Shown here piece by piece: positions 48,860 to 57,090 of a stretch of 64,000 bases of DNA. The notes under the pieces were generated by a model. That model ran no database searches. It saw only the letters and a list, made by a program, of their open reading frames with translations, and was not told the origin of the DNA. Origin of the DNA: Nitrospira sp. (GTDB lineage: Bacteria > Nitrospirota > Nitrospiria > Nitrospirales > Nitrospiraceae); assembly GCA_035968315.1 (NCBI GenBank), contig JAVYIN010000008.1:104879-168878 (forward strand), in the 5' to 3' direction. The first letter of the stretch is position 1, and the number at the start of each line of letters is the position of its first letter. Made by a program: the position numbers and the translations under genes.

Positions 48860-49096
48860 TCAGAGCACGATAACCTTTGGATGACGATAGGCTAATTCCA
48901 AGAGGTCCTCCGCCGTTAGAGCCTGACCGGAACTCTGCTCGGCTCCAGGGTTATCACAGAGCACTTCGGCAAAATGCGTTGAAGAAGACAAGGCCTTCTC
49001 AACCCCAATCACCGATGAAGACACATCGCTCTGCGAGAGCAAACTCGGTTCAACAGTCTGAAGGGGACATCTCACAACATAAAGAGCTGAAGTCAT
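48860..49096 (-). CDS. DsrH/TusB-like protein
   Basis: A 78-residue protein beginning TSALYVVRCPLQTVEPSLLSQS. It has the compact DsrH/TusB shape, with a hydrophobic end PKVIVL. Assignment rests mostly on its position after DsrF- and DsrE-like genes and the overall fold pattern. It probably forms a complex with those two in persulfide sulphur relay. It is the last of three genes. Confidence 0.65.
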   Translation of the reverse strand: MTSALYVVRCPLQTVEPSLLSQSDVSSSVIGVEKALSSSTHFAEVLCDNPGAEQSSGQALTAEDLLELAYRHPKVIVL

Positions 49097-49114
49097 ATCC
49101 AATCCCCCAAACCG

Positions 49115-49456
49115 CTAAAAAACCAGTGTGCGATCGACAGATTCGAGAAACGCTCGAATAGCCTCGGAAGTCTCATATCGGGCAGAAAACTGTGATTGCA
49201 CCAGTGATCGATCTGTATCAGATTGAAGAATAAAGGGGATTTCGAGATGCTCAATAGAAGGAAGATATTTTTCCAGAATATCGGCATCCACGACATCATC
49301 AAGATCTTCGGATAAGAGGCGCACGGCATCGTGCAGCAACACGACCGTCGTTTCATGGGTCCCAGCTACAAGACCCAGGGCAATCCGCAAGGCTTCTACC
49401 GGACGATGAGTCTGTCGGGGGTCTTCTCGAATCACCACAGCCACTTTTTTTGCCAT
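49115..49456 (-). CDS. DsrF/TusC-like protein
   Basis: A 113-residue DsrE/DsrF-superfamily protein (KKVAVVIREDPRQTHRPVEALRIALGLVAG, then TTVVLLHDAVRLLSED). It lacks an evident catalytic Cys, as expected for a DsrF/TusC subunit. The start at 49456 has only a weak ribosome-binding site. It lies between the DsrE-like and DsrH-like genes. Confidence 0.7.
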   Translation of the reverse strand: MAKKVAVVIREDPRQTHRPVEALRIALGLVAGTHETTVVLLHDAVRLLSEDLDDVVDADILEKYLPSIEHLEIPFILQSDTDRSLVQSQFSARYETSEAIRAFLESVDRTLVF

Positions 49457-49476
49457 AACGGAAGTCTCAACGAGAG

Positions 49477-49797
49477 TTAGGTGAATGCGAGAAACTGATC
49501 GCACGCATCGATGATGCCGGAAAGCACGACGAGCCCGCATAAAGAGATTTTGTCCGATATGCCGTCTGTCGGGACATGATGTTGCTGGCATCCATAAGCA
49601 CAGGCAAAGAGCTTCACGCCGCGAGCAGCCAATTCTTCATAACGGGCATCGCGAATGTTCTTTACGCCTTCATCGATGAGGTACAGATATACCTCATCAT
49701 TCCGGCGGAGAGCAGCCTGAGACAGGTGATAAACCGTATCGACACTGGCATGTGTCGGCGGGACAGAAAGCAGCAATCCAAGCTTCCGATTGCTCAT
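49477..49797 (-). CDS. DsrE/TusD-like sulphur-relay protein
   Basis: A 106-residue protein of the DsrE family. The N-terminus KLGLLLSVPPTHASVDTVYHLSQAALRRNDEVYLYLIDEGV and the Cys-containing FACAYGCQQHH region fit the DsrE/TusD sulphur-carrying subunit. With the next two genes it would make a DsrEFH-type complex that shuttles persulfide sulphur. dsrC and dsrAB are not in this window. Confidence 0.75.
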   Translation of the reverse strand: MSNRKLGLLLSVPPTHASVDTVYHLSQAALRRNDEVYLYLIDEGVKNIRDARYEELAARGVKLFACAYGCQQHHVPTDGISDKISLCGLVVLSGIIDACDQFLAFT

Positions 49798-49903
49798 AGG
49801 AAATCCACAGATATTTATATAAATTAATCAAACACTTAGAAAATTACACACAGGCGAGAGCGTACGAACTTTCGAGAGGAAAGTCAACCGCAAAAACAGT
49901 CAC

Positions 49904-51169
49904 TTATGAGGGAAATATCAGCGGCTTGATTGAAGCGACCACAGCCGACAGAGGGACGTCGGATTGCCCCTTCGTCTCCATATTTCGTAGAAGCGCCAAT
50001 CCCTTCGTCACTTCATCATCGCCGATCATGAGGGTATAACGGCACTTCAAACGATCAGCCTGGCGAAGATGGGCTTTCAGAGTATTGGATCGGAAATCGA
50101 CGACGGCCCGGATACCGGCCCGGCGAAGATCTTGTAACACAGTAAAACCGATCGGAGCCCCCTGATCGCCGAATCCTGCCACGTAGACGGTCATATCTCC
50201 AGCCGGTGGCGGAGTCTGACTCTCCGGGAGCATCATCGTGACTCGTTCGATGCCGACAGCGAACCCGACGGCCGGAGTCGGAGGCCCACCGAGCGTTTCA
50301 ACGAGCCCGTCATACCGTCCGCCAGCTCCAACTGCGTTTTGGGCGCCGAGGCTCGTCGTGGTCACCTCAAACGTCGTCAGACAATAGTAATCCAGCCCGC
50401 GAACCAGCCGATGATTGAGATGATAGGGGATGCCCAGGGTGTCGAGCCCTTTCAACACCGCGTCAAAATAGGTACGGGCCTTGTCCGACATCGATTCGGC
50501 CAGTTTCGGCGCCGCTTCCGTGGCGGCCTTACAGTCCGGCACCTTGCAGTCCAACACCCGCAAGGGATTCGTGTCGATCCGCCGCTGGCAATTCACGCAG
50601 AGTTTATCCACCAATGGCCGAAGGTAGGCGACCAGCGTGGGCCGGTAGGCCTCGCGGTCGCTGGTATAGCCCAGGTTGTTAATTTCCAGGGTCAGGGCCG
50701 GAAGCGTGAGATCCGACAGGAGTTGCCAGAGGAGCGCGATCGTTTCGACGTCGGCGCGCGGGTCGGCCATGCCGAAGGATTCCACGCCGAATTGGTGGAA
50801 CTGCCGCAGCCGGCCGGCTTGCGGCCGCTCATGGCGGAACATCGGACCAAAGTAAAAATATTTCTGGGGCAGGGGATCCGCCGCGCGATTGTGTTCGATA
50901 TAGGCCCGGACCGTGCCGGCCGTGCCCTCCGGCCGGAGCGTCAGCGACGTCCCGTCCCGGTCCTGGAACGTGTACATTTCTTTTTCGACGATGTCCGTCG
51001 AGGCGCCGATACTCCGGGCAAACAGCGTCGTCACTTCGAAAATCGGGACGCGGATTTCCTGAAACCCGAAGGTCGTGGCCCAATGCCGGGCCTTGTCCTC
51101 GATGAACCGCCAGCGCGGCGATTCCTCGGGAAGCAGATCTTTGACGCCCTTGATGCCCTTGATCATCAT
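49904..51169 (-). CDS. hisS: Histidyl-tRNA synthetase
   Basis: A 421-residue class II synthetase. Motif 2 is FYFGPMFRHERPQAGRLRQFHQFGVE, HisA motifs include LVRGLDYYCLTTFEV and GAGGRYDGLVE, motif 3 AVGFAVGIERV, and an anticodon-binding domain (VYVAGFGDQGAPIGFTVLQDLR) ends the protein. Length is normal. GGAG precedes the first ATG by about 7 bases. Confidence 0.98.
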   Translation of the reverse strand: MMIKGIKGVKDLLPEESPRWRFIEDKARHWATTFGFQEIRVPIFEVTTLFARSIGASTDIVEKEMYTFQDRDGTSLTLRPEGTAGTVRAYIEHNRAADPLPQKYFYFGPMFRHERPQAGRLRQFHQFGVESFGMADPRADVETIALLWQLLSDLTLPALTLEINNLGYTSDREAYRPTLVAYLRPLVDKLCVNCQRRIDTNPLRVLDCKVPDCKAATEAAPKLAESMSDKARTYFDAVLKGLDTLGIPYHLNHRLVRGLDYYCLTTFEVTTTSLGAQNAVGAGGRYDGLVETLGGPPTPAVGFAVGIERVTMMLPESQTPPPAGDMTVYVAGFGDQGAPIGFTVLQDLRRAGIRAVVDFRSNTLKAHLRQADRLKCRYTLMIGDDEVTKGLALLRNMETKGQSDVPLSAVVASIKPLIFPS

Positions 51170-51220
51170 GCTGTGCTCCGCACAAGGTGAGAGGTTGCGA
51201 AGCGTGGGGCAAGATCTCCT

Positions 51221-51250
51221 CTTGCCTCGTGCCTCTGGCCCCTCGCCAAT
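51221..51250 (+). repeat. Short intergenic repeat, copy 2
   Basis: Upstream of hisS; partner of the 43524-43553 stretch, sharing GCCTCGTGCC and CCCCTCGCCA. Low complexity leaves its significance open. Confidence 0.4.
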
Positions 51251-51382
51251 GGGGACGGACTATAACGGCGCATTCCGCGGCAAGTCAACGGATCGGAGCT
51301 TGCGCCTCGCCCACACGGGGGGTATAGTTCGGCCCTCGCGGATGTCGTCACCGAACCGGGGCCTGTCGTCCAAGACAGCCCG

Positions 51383-52894
51383 ATGAACCGGGGCCTAGAT
51401 CAACGCATGAATCAGGATCAATCCAGCCGTCGCGTCATCGCCCTGGCCCCCATGCCGCCGGAGAAATCCGCCTACGCCCTGGCGCGCTACAGCCGCTCGC
51501 CCGATTCCATCGAGAGCAGCATCCGGTGGGTCCACGGCCACTCGTCGGAAAAATTCTGGGACCAGTTCTATTTCGACTACGGCCACGCGTCGATCGCCGA
51601 CCTCGGTCATGTCATCATCTGTTTTGAAGGCATCTCCGAACTGGCGGCCATCCGCCTCGAAGACGAACCCCTCTGGGACGGGCAGGCGAAATCCAGCCGC
51701 TACCAAAACTTCGCCTCCGGCTCCTGGTACATTCCGGATTCCCTGCGCGGATCGGAAACCGAAGGCACCTATGAAGGCATACTGCGCAGCCTTTCAGAAG
51801 TCTACAAGCTCTTGCACCAGCCGCTGACCCAGTTTCTCACCGAACGGGAGCCGCGTCCCGAGTCCATGAAACCGGCGGACTATCAGCGGACCATCGCCGC
51901 CCGCGCCTTCGACGTCACGCGCTATCTGTTGCCGCTGGCCGCACGGACGAACGTCGGGCAGGTCGTGAGCATCCGCACGCTGGAGAAGCAGATCACCAGA
52001 CTCTTGTCCTCACAGATGCCCGAGCTGCGCCTCATCGGGGAGGATCTGAAAGAGGCCTGCCAGCGCGCGCCGGTGAATCTCTGGGGCGAACTCAGCGGCC
52101 AGGGCGCCGGGCTCAGCGAACCGCTCGCGCCGACGCTCGCGCGCCATGCCAAGCCGAACGACTATCAAGTCTCCGTCTATCAGGATCTCGCCCGCTATGC
52201 CAAAGAAGCCTTGAAGGGCACGGGCCTGGACCAACCGGCGAACTGGGGCGAGCAAGAACCGGTCGATCTGATCGAGCCGCACGATCCCATGGACGAGATC
52301 GTGGCCACGCTGCTCTATCGCGTTTCCCACGCGCCCTATCGCAGTATCCTCGCCGTGGTGCGGAACTGGTCGCAGAAGCAGAAGCAGGAGACCATCGACG
52401 TTGCCATGAGCAAGCGCGGCCCCTACGACGAACTCATCAAGGAGTTCCGCAGCGGCTACGCCTTTACCTTCGACATTTTGATGGACATCGGCGGCTGGCG
52501 CGATATGCACCGGCACCGGCGCTGCCAGCAGATCCAGCAGAACTTCACGACTCTCCATGGCTATGACGTGCCGCCGCCGCTCGTGCAGGCGGGGCTGGAT
52601 CAGGAATACCGGCAGGCCATGAACGCCGTGCGCAGCGACATCGAGCAGTTGAAGAAAACCAGCGCCGAGGGTTCGCTCTACGCCACGCCCTTTGGCTTCA
52701 AGGTCCGCTGCCTCTTCAAGATGGACTATGCCGAGGCCGAATACATCGCCAAGCTGCGCTCCGGCGTCAAAGGCCATTGGTCCTATCGCACCATCGCCTG
52801 GCTCATGAAACACAAACTCGCGGCGCGCTACCCCGCGCTGGGCGACCGCATCCAAGCCACATCGCCCGACATCGAAGACACCCTCACCAGATAA
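51383..52894 (+). CDS. Double-length ThyX-like (FAD-dependent thymidylate synthase) protein
   Basis: A 503-residue protein about twice ThyX length, with two ThyX-like halves. The N-terminal half keeps SSRYQNFASGSWYIP (the SxRY/P loop) but has no RHR at the flavin/dUMP motif, only IRLEDEPLW. The C-terminal half has HRHRRCQQIQQNFT, an RHR-x7 with Asn instead of Ser, but lacks the SxRY. So the canonical motif is split between halves. Activity on dUMP is uncertain. The start may also be the ATG at 51407. No thyA is present in the window. Confidence 0.8.
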   Translation: MNRGLDQRMNQDQSSRRVIALAPMPPEKSAYALARYSRSPDSIESSIRWVHGHSSEKFWDQFYFDYGHASIADLGHVIICFEGISELAAIRLEDEPLWDGQAKSSRYQNFASGSWYIPDSLRGSETEGTYEGILRSLSEVYKLLHQPLTQFLTEREPRPESMKPADYQRTIAARAFDVTRYLLPLAARTNVGQVVSIRTLEKQITRLLSSQMPELRLIGEDLKEACQRAPVNLWGELSGQGAGLSEPLAPTLARHAKPNDYQVSVYQDLARYAKEALKGTGLDQPANWGEQEPVDLIEPHDPMDEIVATLLYRVSHAPYRSILAVVRNWSQKQKQETIDVAMSKRGPYDELIKEFRSGYAFTFDILMDIGGWRDMHRHRRCQQIQQNFTTLHGYDVPPPLVQAGLDQEYRQAMNAVRSDIEQLKKTSAEGSLYATPFGFKVRCLFKMDYAEAEYIAKLRSGVKGHWSYRTIAWLMKHKLAARYPALGDRIQATSPDIEDTLTR

Positions 52895-52913
52895 CTGAGT
52901 ACCGGCTCGCCCT

Positions 52914-53951
52914 ATGTCTGACCATCAAGCACAATGTGAAGCGGCCCTCCTCGACGGACAGTGGGACCTGGCCGAATCGGAAGCCCGCGCCTGGGCCCGC
53001 CATCTCCCGGCAGGGGTCGAAAAAGATCCCCGCCCGCATTTCGTGTTCAACGTCGTCTACCTCATCCGCGGCCAGTTCGCCGACGCCTGGCAGACCCATG
53101 CCCGCTGCCTGCAAGAAGCCGACGACATTGCGGAAGTCAGAACATGGGTGGAAGGGTTCGTCGGCCAGCAGCAGGAGAACGCCCACGCCCATCTCGTCAT
53201 GGGCCTGTTCCTCGCCCAGTCCGGCGAGTCGGAACAATCCATGAAGTCGTACAAAGAAGCCGTGCGGCTGGCGCCCGAGTCGGCCTATCCGCATTACTTC
53301 CTCGCCCAGATCCACGAGCGGGCCAACCATCTGGAAATGGCGATCAAGGAATATCGCGAAGCCGTCCGCCTCGCGCCCGGCTACGCGCCGGCCCGCACGA
53401 ACCTCGGCGTGGCCTATCAGGAGCAGGGCCGCCTCGAAATGGCCATCCCGCAATACCGCGAAGTCATCAAGCTCAACCCCGAGGATCACGTCGCCCACGC
53501 CAACCTCGCCTGCGCTCTCGCGGAGCAAGGCAAGATGGAAGCGGCCGTGCAGTCGTACAAGACGGCGCTGAAGCTGAATCCGAAAGACGCCGAAGTCCAC
53601 TTCGCATTGGGCGGGTTGTACGAAACGCGCGGGCGCTTAGATCTGGCGGATCGATCCTATCGCGAGGCGCTGGAGGCCAACCCCGATTTCGGACCCGCGC
53701 ACTCGGCGCTGGGCTGGCTCGCGCTCAGGAAGCAGAAATTCCAGGACGCGCAAGAAATGTTCAGCCGCGCCCTGAAGTGCAACGAAGAAGATCCCCGCGC
53801 CTACCACGGCATCGCCGAACTCTACGCCATCCGCGGCAAGCGCCAGAGCGCGATGGAAAACTACTCCAAGGCGGTGAAGTACTACCGTGATCCCGAAATG
53901 CGCAACGCGCTCATGAATCAGTTGTTTCAAGAAGGCCAAGTGCCGGATTAG
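52914..53951 (+). CDS. Tetratricopeptide-repeat protein
   Basis: A 345-residue TPR protein. Repeats from about residue 75 to 340 show the A-x-x-x-L-G-x-x-Y pattern, for example AYPHYFLAQIHERANHLEMAIKEY, ARTNLGVAYQEQGRLEMAIPQYR, AHANLACALAEQGKMEAAVQSYK and HFALGGLYETRGRLDLADRSYR. No signal peptide is seen, so it is likely a cytoplasmic scaffold. It starts 19 bases after the ThyX-like gene, consistent with co-transcription. Confidence 0.9.
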   Translation: MSDHQAQCEAALLDGQWDLAESEARAWARHLPAGVEKDPRPHFVFNVVYLIRGQFADAWQTHARCLQEADDIAEVRTWVEGFVGQQQENAHAHLVMGLFLAQSGESEQSMKSYKEAVRLAPESAYPHYFLAQIHERANHLEMAIKEYREAVRLAPGYAPARTNLGVAYQEQGRLEMAIPQYREVIKLNPEDHVAHANLACALAEQGKMEAAVQSYKTALKLNPKDAEVHFALGGLYETRGRLDLADRSYREALEANPDFGPAHSALGWLALRKQKFQDAQEMFSRALKCNEEDPRAYHGIAELYAIRGKRQSAMENYSKAVKYYRDPEMRNALMNQLFQEGQVPD

Positions 53952-54087
53952 GGCCCGCGCTCTCTTCGTTCCTCGCTCGCCGAGCGCGCACGCAGGAACC
54001 ATCGGATTTCTACATCATGGTCGGTGCTCGCTCAATGCGCGCGGTCGAACGAAAAGATCGCGGACCCTTTTGATGTGTGGGGGAGCA

Positions 54088-54759
54088 ATGACATCAGGGA
54101 ATTTCAAACTTACCCGTGTTTCAGGGCAGCCAGTTGGTGATGCTGAGCTTCTCGATGACTTGAGGCGGGTTTGCGAAATGCTTGGTTCTTCGACCATATC
54201 CATGACGAAATACCGCGAACATGGCCAATATGAAGATACCACTGTTGCGAGACGCTTTGGCACTTGGAACAACGCGCTGCTCAAAGCCGGTCTTCATCTC
54301 TCAAATGAAGTCAATCTCTCCGATGATCGTTTATTCGAGAATATTCTGACGCTCTGGCAACACTACGGTCGACAACCACGACGGAGTGAGCTTGCAAAGC
54401 CACCGTCACAAGTTTCGCAAACTCCTTATAATAGACGATTTGGTTCATGGACTGCGGCCTTAGGAGCTTTCGTGGAGTATGCAAACGCTGGAGGCACCGA
54501 AGCACCAACAGTGTCAGAAAAAGGCAGAAGCCAAACAAAGACAGGACGCGACCCATCACTTCGACTTCGGTGGCATGTCTTGCAGCGAGACAGATTCACT
54601 TGCTGCGCTTGCGGAGCAAGCCCAGCGCTATCTCAGGGTGTCGAACTTCATATAGACCACATAGTTCCGTGGAGCAAATGTGGAGCAACGGTTTTGGAAA
54701 ATTTGCAGACCCTTTGCTCAGAGTGTAATCTTGGCAAATCCAACATACATGGGAGCTAA
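54088..54759 (+). CDS. HNH endonuclease with homing-endonuclease-associated repeats
   Basis: About 223 residues. Two N-terminal repeats (VCEMLGSSTISMTKYREHG with FGTWNNALLKAG, and QHYGRQPRRSEL with FGSWTAALGAF) match homing-endonuclease-associated DNA-binding repeats. The C-terminal HNH has CCACGASPALSQGVEL, HIDHIVPWSKCG, LENLQTLCSECNLGKSN: zinc cysteines, the His-Asp-His core and the Asn. It probably nicks or cuts DNA. The stop codon lies in an attC-like half-site. The start is uncertain (54073 or 54088). Lower GC than neighbours suggests transfer. Confidence 0.85.
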   Translation: MTSGNFKLTRVSGQPVGDAELLDDLRRVCEMLGSSTISMTKYREHGQYEDTTVARRFGTWNNALLKAGLHLSNEVNLSDDRLFENILTLWQHYGRQPRRSELAKPPSQVSQTPYNRRFGSWTAALGAFVEYANAGGTEAPTVSEKGRSQTKTGRDPSLRLRWHVLQRDRFTCCACGASPALSQGVELHIDHIVPWSKCGATVLENLQTLCSECNLGKSNIHGS

Positions 54760-54783
54760 CAACTGCATCGAGAGCGAGACCGG
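54755..54783 (+). repeat. attC-like half-site after the HNH gene
   Basis: GCTAACAACTGCATCGAGAG, then CGAGACCGG, resembles the R''-L'' half of an integron attC (GCTAACAA core). The stop TAA of the HNH gene lies in it. The matching right half is missing: at about 54784 sequence related to the hydrolase 3' end begins, so the site looks broken at that junction. Confidence 0.5.
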
Positions 54784-54784
54784 G

Positions 54785-54806
54785 GGGAATTTTCAGCAGC
54801 CGATTA
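54785..54806 (-). repeat. Stop-codon-linked motif, copy A
   Basis: On the minus strand TAA TCGGCTGCTGAAAATTCCC. It is the pseudogene's stop with the following 3' flank. Copies B (57068-57090) and C (58274-58295) share TAATCGGC and CTGAAA. Confidence 0.45.
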
Positions 54807-54962
54807 GGGCAGTCCGAGCGAGTGCATGAAACTTTCGACAGTGGTGGTGTAGTCGCTGGGGAGGCCCAGCTCTTTGTTGATCTCTCCGTGCTTCATCTCC
54901 ACCGGCAGCACCACGGCTCGCCCACCTTCGATGCAAATGGCTGGGCTTGCGGGCAGGCGTCG
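54804..54962 (-). pseudogene. Decayed 3' fragment of an alpha/beta hydrolase gene
   Basis: The last ~160 bases match the 3' end of the hydrolase gene at 57088-58038 (CPQAQPFASK, then GRAVVLPVEMKHGEINKELG and SLGLP). A deletion of about 11 bases after the FASK-equivalent codons shifts the frame, so no intact protein can be made. It begins immediately before the antitoxin gene's stop codon region. It marks one side of the island. Confidence 0.75.
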
Positions 54963-55298
54963 TTACGCGATTGCTAGCATCAAATGCCCGACAGATTTGG
55001 AAGCGGGCTTTACCTTGATTTCGATGTCATAGCCGAGCCGATTCAGGCAATCCATCAGTTTGCGTTCGGATAGGTTGGAGAAGTCGCCACGCATCATGCC
55101 AGAGACCTTGGGTTGGGTGATCCCCATGCGCGTTGCTGCTTCGTGCTGGGTCAGCCCTTGCTGGCGAATGGCCTTCCTGATCTCAATCACCAACCCTGTC
55201 TTGATCTTGAGCTTGTCGGCATCGGGCAGGCCCAAGTCAGCGAAGACATTGCCAGAACTGCGTTGCACTTCGACTCCATCAATGACTCGTTTTTTCAT
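54963..55298 (-). CDS. XRE-type antitoxin (HTH_37-like)
   Basis: A 111-residue protein. A helix-turn-helix is seen in IRQQGLTQHEAATRMGITQPKVSGMMRGDFSNLSERKLMDCLNRLG; the N-terminus KKRVIDGVEVQRSSGNVFADLGLPDADKLK is the toxin-binding part of Gp49-type antitoxins. Its start overlaps the toxin gene by 20 bases, so the pair is translationally linked. It is expected to repress its own operon. Confidence 0.88.
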   Translation of the reverse strand: MKKRVIDGVEVQRSSGNVFADLGLPDADKLKIKTGLVIEIRKAIRQQGLTQHEAATRMGITQPKVSGMMRGDFSNLSERKLMDCLNRLGYDIEIKVKPASKSVGHLMLAIA

Positions 55299-55656
55299 GT
55301 CGTAGATCCTTTGCAAGCGCCTCGGCCACTTTGAGCCTGGCGTGAATGATGGCTCTATCCTCTTTCGGCGTTGCGATGCCACGCTTACTCTTTTTTTGGA
55401 AGCAATGCAGAACAAAGACCGCTTCTTCGAACTTCACGGTATATACAGCACGATAGGTGCCGCTCCTATCGTATTCGACAACCTCAAGCACTCCGGCGCT
55501 GCCAAAACCCGTGAGCACCTTCGCCGCATCGTGTTGATCACCGGCTTGAGCAAGCGAAAGAGCGTACCCGAAGAATCGCCTGACGGCGGCGGGTAATGCC
55601 ATCAGATCTTTGTAGCTACTGCCTATCCATTCGAGAGGCCTTTCGGTAGGAGCCAT
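55279..55656 (-). CDS. RelE/HigB-superfamily toxin (phage Gp49-like)
   Basis: A 125-residue toxin with YKDLMALPAAVRRFFGYALSLAQAGD, the core YDRSGTYRAVYTVKFEEAVFVLHCFQKKSKRGIATPKEDRAIIHARL, typical of the Gp49/HigB group that cleaves mRNA on ribosomes. The toxin gene comes first and the antitoxin second, as in HigBA. The pair belongs to the accessory island. Confidence 0.9.
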   Translation of the reverse strand: MAPTERPLEWIGSSYKDLMALPAAVRRFFGYALSLAQAGDQHDAAKVLTGFGSAGVLEVVEYDRSGTYRAVYTVKFEEAVFVLHCFQKKSKRGIATPKEDRAIIHARLKVAEALAKDLRHEKTSH

Positions 55657-55800
55657 ACCCCGATTATACCTGAACGAGTATATTCCGCAAGTACCCGATC
55701 AGTTCAAATGCGGGTTTTCTCGGGCTTCGGTGACCGCTCATGGCCGATGGCAGTCCTCGACCCAAAGCGGAAGTTCATGACCGACCTCTAGCAGAAGGGG

Positions 55801-55966
55801 GGCTAACGCCGATCCGCATAAGAACCCGTGATAAATGGTCCCACCATCGCAACTCATTGAAACAACAACGAGCATGACGTATTCTTCACGAACAGTAGTG
55901 GCGTGTCATACGGACAGAAATGGTCTGATCCAGCTCTTACGCGGATCCGTCTAAACACTGTTAGCC
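55801..55966 (+). repeat. Large attC-like site
   Basis: The stretch is bounded by perfect GGCTAAC (55801-55807) and GTTAGCC (55960-55966), with inner arms GATCCGCATAAG and CTTACGCGGATC pairing at 11 of 12 positions. The 166-base span is long for an attC but within the range of chromosomal-integron VCR-like sites plus extra. It ends 22 bases before the DUF6602 start, the usual distance to the next cassette gene. Confidence 0.45.
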
Positions 55967-55988
55967 AGCCTGGTGCTGTGCATCCATC

Positions 55989-56807
55989 ATGACGAACCCG
56001 GAAGATCGATGTCACCCGCTCATCGCTAAGCGCCTAATGAGCCTGCAGCAAGCTCTGATGGCCCTATTCGATGCCGGCTCAACAATGAGTACCGCCAGCC
56101 GGGGTGCCGAGCGCGAGCTTTTCGTTTCAAGCTTTCTCGCCCAGGTCTTCCCGCCAACGGTACGATTTGGGTCTGGGGATATCACAGATGTCCGCCACCG
56201 TGTTTCGGGCCAGGTAGACATTATCGTTGAAGCGCCCGCGCTCTTTAGTTTTCCTGCAGTCATCGGCGGTCCTCGCCTTTACCTCGCTGAGGGCGTCGCT
56301 GCCGCAATAGAAGTGAAGTCAAATATTTCAAATCAATGGGAAGAAGTAGTGACGAAGCGCAAATCCGTCCGCGAGCTTAGTGTTCTCGAGCGCAAGTATT
56401 CTCGTGAAGAAAAGTTGGCGTTGCTCCAAAATCTATACCCAGGCCGTGCGGTAACTCCGCTTGACTCACCCGCTGACGCAGTGAAAGAAAAGAAGGGCGG
56501 TGTTCCGTTTATTTGCATCGGGTTTGAAGGGTGGAGCGATCTGGACACGGTCCGCGCTCACGCCAGTGAGGTTGACGCAATTTTCGTGTTGCGCCATTGC
56601 CTCTACGCTGGCGCTGGTGGCTCAGCGAAAGGACCAGTGGCGATCCTAATGTTCCTAGAGTATCTGTCTTCCTTGATTCAAACCGCATCGGTTACGATCT
56701 ATCCGACTTTTCACTATGGACTAATGTCACAACTCCATGCTGAGCATCCTGGACTACTTCTCGAGGAAGCGAGTGACAAGTCGCCGAAATTAGTCGACGA
56801 AACATGA
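55989..56807 (+). CDS. DUF6602-like putative nuclease
   Basis: A 272-residue protein. N-terminal SRGAERELFVSSFLAQVFPPTVRFGSGDITD, then QVDIIVEAP and AEGVAAAIEVKSNIS, give the PD-(D/E)xK-like pattern with Asp, Glu and Lys spaced as in DUF6602 proteins. A C-terminal helical half follows. Such proteins occur in defence-related loci; DNase or RNase activity is inferred only. It lies between two attC-like sites, as a cassette gene would. Confidence 0.75.
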   Translation: MTNPEDRCHPLIAKRLMSLQQALMALFDAGSTMSTASRGAERELFVSSFLAQVFPPTVRFGSGDITDVRHRVSGQVDIIVEAPALFSFPAVIGGPRLYLAEGVAAAIEVKSNISNQWEEVVTKRKSVRELSVLERKYSREEKLALLQNLYPGRAVTPLDSPADAVKEKKGGVPFICIGFEGWSDLDTVRAHASEVDAIFVLRHCLYAGAGGSAKGPVAILMFLEYLSSLIQTASVTIYPTFHYGLMSQLHAEHPGLLLEEASDKSPKLVDET

Positions 56808-56811
56808 GGCT

Positions 56812-56874
56812 GGCTAACAACATCGTCGAGCGGACCGGCCCAGAGCGGCCGGCCGCTCACGATGAACGTTAATG
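56812..56874 (+). repeat. attC-like recombination site
   Basis: GGCTAACAA begins and AACGTTAAT closes a 63-base imperfect hairpin. Arms at 56821-56840 and 56847-56864 (CATCGTCGAGCGG... with ...CCGCTCACGATG) pair with one extrahelical C and a mismatch, and the loop is CAGAGC. Extrahelical bases and a TAAC/GTTA frame are features of integron cassette sites. It lies 4 bases after the DUF6602 stop. Confidence 0.65.
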
Positions 56875-57067
56875 CGACCGGGCTGAGGACCGCTTTATGG
56901 CTGTGCGATCTCGGCGTCGAACTTCCACTCTTGGCCGGATACCGACGGTCGCAAAATGGCCATTGACCGTCTGATTCATGAACCCAGGACTTCTAGTTTG
57001 GCAGGCTGGAATCTCGAAGGTTTGGGGACGCAGATTTTGTGGACAAATGAATGAGAACGTAGCTGGA

Positions 57068-57090
57068 GGGAAGTTTTCAGTAGCCGATTA
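57068..57090 (-). repeat. Stop-codon-linked motif, copy B
   Basis: On the minus strand TAA TCGGCTACTGAAAACTTCCC, beginning at the hydrolase stop codon; related to copies A and C. Confidence 0.45.
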
